From NCBI GenBank assembly GCA_002691205.1, contig NZHD01000009.1, positions 1 through 64,000 of the forward strand: a stretch of 64,000 nucleotides of DNA, in the 5' to 3' direction. The DNA comes from Deltaproteobacteria bacterium. Lineage in GTDB: Bacteria > Myxococcota_A > UBA9160 > UBA4427. The notes beneath the pieces were generated by a model. The model worked only from the letters and a program-made list of their open reading frames with translations, was not told the origin of the DNA and ran no database searches. The position numbers were made by a program, and so were the translations under genes. Below are positions 58,242-64,000 of the stretch, in pieces (within the stretch, counting starts at the first letter, position 1; each line of letters opens with the position of its first letter).

Positions 58242-59761
58242 CAGGAAACCTCTCCGCTTGTCCCGTTTCCTTTAATTTTTTCCACCAAGGTCTTCCGAAC
58301 CTCTCCGGGACTCGCTTTGCCCTGGCTCGCCTGCATCACTTTGCCCATCAAAAAATTCAATGGCTTATCATCGCCGGACCGAACCAGCTCTACAGCCTCG
58401 CCATTTTCCTGCATCACCGTTTGAACAAGCGTGTCGATCAAGCCCGAATCAGAAACCGCTTCAAGGTTTCTCTCCTGCATGATTTGCTCGGGATCCCCTC
58501 CGCGATCCACCAGTTCCGGTAAAAGATCACGAGCATTTTTAGCTGTGAGCCGTCCGTCTTCCACCAATCGGATCAACTTCGCGAGTACCACCGGTTCAAG
58601 CTCTAGGTCCGATACCTCAAGGTCTCGCTCATTCAATTCTCGACGCAAATCTCGTGAGATCCAGTTCGCTGCAGCTTTCGCTGAATCACATGCCTGCGCG
58701 GTCTCTTCAAAAAAATCAGCCATAGATCGACTCGACACTAAGATTTCAGCTTCGGCCGATCCGAGGTTGTATTCCTCCGCAAAACGCACTCGCTTTTGCT
58801 CGGGCAATTCGGGCAATTCGCTGCGAATCGCCTCTATGAATGCTTCTTCAATTTGCAGCGGGATGAGATCGGGATCGTCAAAGTATCGATAATCGTCCGC
58901 ATTTTCCTTAAGGCGCATTACACGCGTCCGGTTGCGGTCCACGTCATAGAGCATGGTCGCCTGAACGATTTGACCGCCGTCATCCAAAATCTCGGACTGA
59001 CGAATCACTTCCGCATGAATCGCTCCTTCGATGCTGGCAAACGAGTTCAAATTTTTAATCTCAGTTCGCGTGCCAAATTCTGATTCCCCGTGCAGACGAA
59101 GAGAGATGTTGGCATCACAGCGGAATTGACCTTTCTCCATGTCAGCGTCCGAAACATCGATATACCGAAGAATCGAACGAAGCGATCGCAAGTAAGCCAC
59201 TGCCTCAGAAGCCGAGCGTAAATCTGGCTCCGAGACAATTTCCAACAAAGGCACCCCTGCCCGGTTCAGATCAATCAGTGTGGCATCGCTGCCGGCAACG
59301 GCCGTATCGTGAATCGACTTACCCGCATCTTCTTCAAGGTGCGCTCGAGTAATGCCTACTCGCTTCACACAGGTCTCTGCCTTTTCTTTCTTTGAACGCG
59401 CATTCACTTTCGTTGGGACTTCAATATCAAGAAAGCCGTCGCTCACCACGGGCTCGTCGTATTGAGAAATTTGATAGCCCTTTGGAAGGTCCGGATAAAA
59501 GTAATTTTTTCGAGAAAAAACGGATCTCTCTTGAATCGAACTGTGCGTTGCCAGCCCCAGGCGAATCGCCAACCCCACTACTTTCTGGTTGAGAACGGGG
59601 AGCACCCCCGGCATGGCGAGATCAATGGGATGTACATCGTGATTGGGGAGATCGCCGTATCGAACAGGCGCTGGGCTGAATAATTTTGAATCCGTCTTGA
59701 GGTGCGTGTGTACCTCAAGTCCAATCACAACCTCGTAGCGGTCCATGGGGTCTTGACTCAT
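58241..59761 (-). CDS. gatB: Asp/Glu-tRNA amidotransferase subunit B
   Basis: GatB binds the misacylated tRNA in the GatCAB complex. The 506-residue protein has the N-terminal VIGLEVHTHL, RKNYFYPDLPKGYQISQYD and HLEEDAGKSIHD motifs and the C-terminal helical YqeY-like tail (FLMGKVMQAS). Its start overlaps the gatA stop by four bases. The presence of the complex means that at least one of tRNA-Gln and tRNA-Asn is charged indirectly here. Confidence 0.97.
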   Translation of the reverse strand: MSQDPMDRYEVVIGLEVHTHLKTDSKLFSPAPVRYGDLPNHDVHPIDLAMPGVLPVLNQKVVGLAIRLGLATHSSIQERSVFSRKNYFYPDLPKGYQISQYDEPVVSDGFLDIEVPTKVNARSKKEKAETCVKRVGITRAHLEEDAGKSIHDTAVAGSDATLIDLNRAGVPLLEIVSEPDLRSASEAVAYLRSLRSILRYIDVSDADMEKGQFRCDANISLRLHGESEFGTRTEIKNLNSFASIEGAIHAEVIRQSEILDDGGQIVQATMLYDVDRNRTRVMRLKENADDYRYFDDPDLIPLQIEEAFIEAIRSELPELPEQKRVRFAEEYNLGSAEAEILVSSRSMADFFEETAQACDSAKAAANWISRDLRRELNERDLEVSDLELEPVVLAKLIRLVEDGRLTAKNARDLLPELVDRGGDPEQIMQERNLEAVSDSGLIDTLVQTVMQENGEAVELVRSGDDKPLNFLMGKVMQASQGKASPGEVRKTLVEKIKGNGTSGEVS

Positions 59762-61248
59762 CTGGCTTTCTCTAATTCCTGTATCCGTTCTGAAATCCCA
59801 TCGAGAACAGGACGTTTTTCGTGAAAATCTGTTCGTCTCTGAAAGGCATCAGCGGCGCGAAGCAAACCGGCCTCTCCCAAAGCAGGCCCTAGAAGCTGAA
59901 GACCCACAGGACGACCCTCCGCAAAACCACATGGGATCGAGATGGCTGGCAAGCCCGCCAAGTTGGCCGAAACCGTAAAAATATCGCCTAAGTACATGCT
60001 CACCGGATCGTCCACCTTGGCGCCGAGACCAAAAGCCGTTTCGGGATAAGTCGGCCCCGCAATGAGATCGCAGGTATCAAACGCTTTCTGAAAATCATTT
60101 CGGACCAGAGTCCGAACCTGCTGCGCTTTACGATAGTACGCATCAAAATAGCCTGCAGACAGCACATAGGTACCGAGCAAGATCCTTCGCTTTACCTCAT
60201 CCCCAAAGCCTTCTGAGCGCGAGCGCCGATACATCTCATCAAGATCCTGAACCCCCTCTGCACGCCGCCCATATCGAGCACCGTCATATCGAGCGAGATT
60301 GCTTGAGGCTTCAGCCGTCGCAACCAGATAATAAGTCGCAACCACATACTCCGTATGAGGCAGACTGACCTCGACAATTTTCGCGCCAGCTGATTCAAGC
60401 TCTTTGATTCCCGCATGCACTCGCGCGAGAACTTCCGGATCCGTTCCACCCTCGACAAAATACTCTTTAGGAAGCCCTATCCGTAAACCCGAAACGTCAC
60501 CGTCGAGGGCCGATTCAAGCCGAGGTGCGGGCTCGGGAATCGACGTCGAATCCCTCTCATCATGGCCCGAGATCGCCTCCAACACCCAAGCACACTCACG
60601 GGCCGTGCGGGTCATGGGCCCGATTTGATCTAGTGAAGAAGCAAAAGCCACGAGACCAAAGCGGGAAACTCGGCCGTAGGTGGGCTTCATCCCAACGACT
60701 CCACAAAAAGAAGCTGGCTGTCGAATCGACCCCCCCGTATCACTGCCCAACGCATATCCGGTTACGCCCGCCGCCACCACAGCCGCGGCTCCACCTGATG
60801 AGCCTCCGCAAGTCCGCGTTGGATCCCATGGATTATGGGAGGGTCCAAAGATGGAATTTTCGGTGGACGAACCCATGGCGAACTCATCCATATTGGTGCG
60901 TCCGATGACAATGGCTCCCGCCGCTCTCAATTTTTCGGCCATGGCCCCCTCATAGGGCGAAATGAAAGGCTCTAAAATTTTTGAGGCACAGGTGGTGGGC
61001 TCTCCCTGCATCACCATATTGTCTTTGAGCAAAAACGGGGTCCCCTCCAGCGGAGAACGAGCCTCTCCTGCCCGAAGCCGAGAATCGCTCGCGGCCGCTT
61101 CAGACAAGGCCGATTCTCCGCGCAAGCCCACAACGGCTCCAAGTGTCCGCCCTTCGGCCTCGGCACGGCTCAATGTCGCCTCTACAAGCTCTACAGAGGA
61201 AAATTCGCCCGACTCAAGTCCGGCTCTTTGAGAGGTCAAAGAATCCAC
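59758..61248 (-). CDS. gatA: Asp/Glu-tRNA amidotransferase subunit A
   Basis: GatA is the amidase that supplies ammonia to Glu-tRNA-Gln or [10 protein letters not shown]. The 496-residue protein has the triad Lys in PFLLKDNM, the cis-Ser and Ser in GGSSGGAAA, and the family ATTYYLVATAEASSNLARYDG-type segment, seen here in part. It starts two bases after the gatC stop and overlaps gatB. Confidence 0.97.
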   Translation of the reverse strand: MDSLTSQRAGLESGEFSSVELVEATLSRAEAEGRTLGAVVGLRGESALSEAAASDSRLRAGEARSPLEGTPFLLKDNMVMQGEPTTCASKILEPFISPYEGAMAEKLRAAGAIVIGRTNMDEFAMGSSTENSIFGPSHNPWDPTRTCGGSSGGAAAVVAAGVTGYALGSDTGGSIRQPASFCGVVGMKPTYGRVSRFGLVAFASSLDQIGPMTRTARECAWVLEAISGHDERDSTSIPEPAPRLESALDGDVSGLRIGLPKEYFVEGGTDPEVLARVHAGIKELESAGAKIVEVSLPHTEYVVATYYLVATAEASSNLARYDGARYGRRAEGVQDLDEMYRRSRSEGFGDEVKRRILLGTYVLSAGYFDAYYRKAQQVRTLVRNDFQKAFDTCDLIAGPTYPETAFGLGAKVDDPVSMYLGDIFTVSANLAGLPAISIPCGFAEGRPVGLQLLGPALGEAGLLRAADAFQRRTDFHEKRPVLDGISERIQELEKAR

Positions 61249-61250
61249 GC

Positions 61251-61553
61251 TTATTCCCCCTCTCCATCAATGACCTTGGGAACGGCAAAAGCGGTCCCCT
61301 CTCGCAGGGGCGCATTCAGAAGGGCCTGCTCTGGATCAATGGCCGGAGCCGCCCGGTCCACCCTCAACGGTGTTCGAAGGGGAATCGCATGAGCCGTGGG
61401 CTCGATTCCCTCGGTATCGAGCGCTTTCAGCTGATCCGCATGCTCAAGGATTCGGTCGAGGTCGCGAGTCATGGACTCCATCTCATCGTCTGAAAGCGAC
61501 AGACGCGCAAGGGCCGCTGTTCTTTTCACATCTTCCGGGCTGATTCTGGACAT
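61251..61553 (-). CDS. gatC: Asp/Glu-tRNA amidotransferase subunit C
   Basis: GatC stabilises the A and B subunits. The protein of about 100 residues shows the family's ISPEDVKRTAALARLSLSDDE start and a C-terminal half rich in Pro (LRVDRAAPAIDPEQALLNAP). ATG 61553 fits the conserved start; the reading from 61571 adds six residues. It is first in the operon. Confidence 0.95.
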   Translation of the reverse strand: MSRISPEDVKRTAALARLSLSDDEMESMTRDLDRILEHADQLKALDTEGIEPTAHAIPLRTPLRVDRAAPAIDPEQALLNAPLREGTAFAVPKVIDGEGE

Positions 61554-61665
61554 AGGCCTATAAACTAGCACGATGAGCCGGACGCCCGCGGGACATTAAG
61601 AATCCACTCAACTAAGCCGCCAGCCATTGCCAATTCCCTCCGCTCAGCCTAGCCTGCGCCCCTAG

Positions 61666-63144
61666 ATGACTGAACTATCTGAACTTTTTGCCGACCTATC
61701 GGAAGACCTTCAAACTTCTCTCAGCGATCTCGGCTGGCATACGCCAACGCCAGTTCAAGCCCGGGCCATCCCTCTCATGCGGAAGGGCGGAGACTTAATC
61801 GTTCAGGCTGAGACCGGAAGCGGGAAAACCGGTGCATTCGGTATTCCCTTGGTCGAGGCCACCGACACCGACCGTCCTCAAATACAAGCTCTGGTCATGC
61901 TCCCCACCCGAGAACTCGCCAACCAGGTGGCTAAAGAACTTGAGATCTTAGGGGCCCACCGCAAAGTCATCGTACTGCCCGTCTATGGCGGCGTTGGGTA
62001 CAACGAGCAGGTCGAGGCACTTGAAAGAGGGGTGCACATCATCGTGGGCACGCCCGGCCGGATTCTTGACCACCTCGGAAACGGACGCATGGACCTCCGT
62101 CATCTTCGCACCCTCGTTCTTGACGAAGCCGACGAGATGCTCTCCCTCGGATTCTGGCCCGATATGCGTGAGGTCGCTTCCTACTTGCCTGAAAAAAGGC
62201 AATCCAACCTCTTCTCGGCCACGATTCCGGAGAAGGTGCGATCCCTATCGAGATTCTTTCTCAATGAGCCCGAATTCGTCGCCATCGGCGATGGTGTCAG
62301 TGCTCCCCAAAAAATTGCTCATTATTACTATGTCTGCTCGGCCAAGGACAAGGAAGCCCTGCTGGCCCGTCTGATCCGGTACGAAGACCCGGAAAGCGCC
62401 ATTATTTTCTGCAATACCAAAGCGGATGTCCGTTTCATCACTGGCTTTCTCCAAAAACGCGGCATTAACGCTGATCAAATCTCAGGAGACCTCGCCCAAG
62501 CGGCAAGAGAGCGCGCCATACAGCGAATTAAGAACAACGAGCTTCGCTTCCTTGTGGCTACAGATGTAGCCGCTCGGGGCATCGATATCAGTCACCTTTC
62601 TCATGTCTTCAGCTACTCGACGTCTGATGCGCCCGAAGTCTACGTCCACCGCACGGGACGTACGGGACGCGCAGGCAAGTCCGGCGTGGCGATCTCACTT
62701 GTTTCCGGACTCGACATTGGCAACTTCAAGCACATGCAGAATGTCAACAAAATCAAGGTCATCGAGCGCAAGCCCCCAACAGATGCACAAGTCCAAGAGA
62801 AAACAGCAGAGCGACTCATGAGTCGCTTCGAGCAGAAGCTAAGTGAACAGAGACCTGCCGTTTCTGAAGTCCAAGTCGAGCAGCTTCTGCCCGTCATCGA
62901 GTCGATGGCAAAGAATCCTCAAGGCACCCGAAGGCTCGCCGAAGTCTGTGCGGCCTATCTGGACGATCCACCCATCGTGCCAGAAAAAGCCTCAAACGCA
63001 CAGTCTTCTGACCCCAAGGACCAAGCCCCTAAGAAACCGGGCGGTGGAAACCGACGCCGAGGAGGCCGAGGAAACCCGGGCTCGAAAAGCGGAGGCGCCG
63101 GAGGGCGTCGTCGTCCGCCTAACGGGGCTCGAAACCGAAAATAG
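61666..63144 (+). CDS. DEAD-box RNA helicase
   Basis: This is a 492-residue helicase with Q motif, AETGSGKT, PTRELA, TPGR, DEAD (LVLDEADEM), SAT, and the HRTGRTGRAG motif VI. The C-terminal about 50 residues are Gly/Arg-rich (RGG-like) and probably bind RNA without specificity. It resembles DeaD/CshA-type helicases in RNA decay or ribosome assembly, but is shorter than DeaD. It is divergent from the gatCAB operon. Confidence 0.94.
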   Translation: MTELSELFADLSEDLQTSLSDLGWHTPTPVQARAIPLMRKGGDLIVQAETGSGKTGAFGIPLVEATDTDRPQIQALVMLPTRELANQVAKELEILGAHRKVIVLPVYGGVGYNEQVEALERGVHIIVGTPGRILDHLGNGRMDLRHLRTLVLDEADEMLSLGFWPDMREVASYLPEKRQSNLFSATIPEKVRSLSRFFLNEPEFVAIGDGVSAPQKIAHYYYVCSAKDKEALLARLIRYEDPESAIIFCNTKADVRFITGFLQKRGINADQISGDLAQAARERAIQRIKNNELRFLVATDVAARGIDISHLSHVFSYSTSDAPEVYVHRTGRTGRAGKSGVAISLVSGLDIGNFKHMQNVNKIKVIERKPPTDAQVQEKTAERLMSRFEQKLSEQRPAVSEVQVEQLLPVIESMAKNPQGTRRLAEVCAAYLDDPPIVPEKASNAQSSDPKDQAPKKPGGGNRRRGGRGNPGSKSGGAGGRRRPPNGARNRK

Positions 63145-63255
63145 TAGAATCGAGTTTGAAAGATGAGCGAGCCGAGCTCTTCCCAAAGCCGATCGAACCT
63201 AAGCGTGTTTGAGTAAGAACCATTGGGCCCTCACTTGACGCTTGGATCCACACTC

Positions 63256-64000
63256 ATGGGCCTTGAGGGCCGCCTGCGCTTCTTACGGCGGCCCGGATCG
63301 TGGTTCTTCATCGTCCTCGCCTTCGGTGCGCTGCTCCGGTTGGGCTACGTTTTTTTTACCCACGGCACACTCGACGTCGACATCTGGCTTGCCCATGCTC
63401 AATGTATCGCTGAGCAAAATCTAATCGCCTGCTACGCAGACGGCCCTTACACACTGAACCACCCTCCCCCGATGGGTCTTCTCGCAGCCCGTATCTACAC
63501 CTTCTCCATGGAAAGCGGCCTATCCTTTTCCGCTGTTTTTCGACTGCCTTTCGCTTTCCTCGATGGTTTAACAGCCGCCCTTCTCTTCCTTGCCTTCTCA
63601 AGAGCCAATCATGAAAGAGTTCGAAATGCCCGGTTTGTCCTCGTTGCTCTTTACTGGGCCAATCCACTCGCCGCTGCGTTGGCTTCGTACCATGGGAACA
63701 CCGATAGCTCGATTGCTTTCTTTCTGATTGCAGCCGTGCTGGCCGCCCATCGCGGATCCGGCCTTCTTTCCGGCGCTCTCCTAGGGCTATCGATCTGGAT
63801 CAAGCTCCCCGGCATTCTCGGAGCGCCAGTTCTGTTTCTGGCCCTCAAAAATTGGAAACAACGCGTTCTCTTTATCTTTGGATTTGGATCTGTGCTTTTC
63901 CTTGGCTACGGCCCGTGGCTCTTACAAGACCCCGAAGAAGTCATTCGTTCAGTCATGCTTTATCAAGGCCTCATGATTCAAACCACCGACGGAACTCCCA
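63256..64000 (+). CDS. GT-C-type membrane glycosyltransferase, 5' part (cut by window end)
   Basis: The frame is open from ATG 63256 to the last base and is therefore incomplete. It encodes at least 248 residues with several membrane helices. Residues like DVDIW near 42-46, NHPPPMG near 72-78 and HGNTDSS near 155-161 match ALG6/ALG8 or DUF2029-like GT-C enzymes, which use polyprenyl-phosphate sugars. TTG 63235 is an upstream alternative start. Confidence 0.8.
   Translation, partial: MGLEGRLRFLRRPGSWFFIVLAFGALLRLGYVFFTHGTLDVDIWLAHAQCIAEQNLIACYADGPYTLNHPPPMGLLAARIYTFSMESGLSFSAVFRLPFAFLDGLTAALLFLAFSRANHERVRNARFVLVALYWANPLAAALASYHGNTDSSIAFFLIAAVLAAHRGSGLLSGALLGLSIWIKLPGILGAPVLFLALKNWKQRVLFIFGFGSVLFLGYGPWLLQDPEEVIRSVMLYQGLMIQTTDGTP

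Noticed and set aside
58799-58822. Tandem 9-bp direct repeat
   Set aside because: It lies inside gatB and simply encodes the repeated ELP residues of a conserved region.

Overview
The window is about 64 kb of gene-dense, moderately GC-rich bacterial DNA. By eye it is in the mid-50s percent GC, with a few AT-richer gaps. About 60 protein-coding genes are supported. I saw no rRNA, tRNA, CRISPR array, insertion sequence or prophage. The organism looks like an aerobic, free-living Gram-negative bacterium. The evidence is heme A synthesis (ctaA, ctaB), Tat-exported redox enzymes, lipoproteins, beta-barrel outer-membrane proteins and a C-terminal sorting tail of the IPTL-CTERM type. A small archaeal-type histone, MaoC/hotdog dehydratases and zinc alcohol dehydrogenases would fit a deltaproteobacterial-grade lineage (Myxococcota, Bdellovibrionota, Binatota or similar). 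That placement is inference only.

Layout. 0.1-6 kb: ctaB and ctaA, a divergent membrane-anchored protein, and a very large exported beta-propeller/diheme cytochrome protein. 6-13.6 kb: metX, an SDR, an orphan, an esterase, a Tat-exported aldo/keto reductase with a ferredoxin-like tail, rmuC, and a two-subunit hotdog dehydratase. 13.6-17 kb: an operon of a tudor/CarD-tailed protein, a MoxR ATPase and a CoxE-like VWA protein. 17.4-23 kb: a Kef-type antiporter, full-length gcvP and an AhpD-like protein. 23.3-26.9 kb: an orphan three-TM protein resembling ZorA, a probable lipoprotein, a lysine-rich ribbon-helix-helix protein and arfB. 27-34 kb: two divergent zinc alcohol dehydrogenases, msrPQ, a TraB-family protein, and an antiporter fused to a PTS EIIA domain. 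34.3-39.6 kb: thyA-folA, a zinc-ribbon protein, hslO, a tail-anchored coiled-coil protein, and ahcY with a clear terminator. 39.6-41.3 kb: a patch of gene debris around one lipoprotein gene. 41.4-46.3 kb: gluQ with an amidohydrolase, a 63-residue histone-fold gene, an epimerase and an MscS channel. 46.5-54.5 kb: uvrA, an FKBP isomerase, a metallophosphoesterase, a YhbY protein, and a D-amino-acid lyase coupled to an amidase. 54.5-64 kb: two paralogous outer-membrane barrels, ilvE, a gatC-gatA-gatB-mtnA operon, a DEAD-box helicase, and the start of a GT-C-type membrane glycosyltransferase cut by the window end.

Working units visible from spacing are ctaA-ctaB, MoxR-VWA, msrP-msrQ, thyA-folA, gluQ-amidohydrolase, amidase-DSD1 and gatCAB-mtnA. 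The items most worth following up are the histone-fold gene with three stacked inverted repeats behind it, the H1-tail/ribbon-helix-helix protein, the ZorA-like orphan, the propeller/cytochrome/CTERM protein, and the scar where a truncated DCC-family gene meets a truncated membrane-protein gene head-on.
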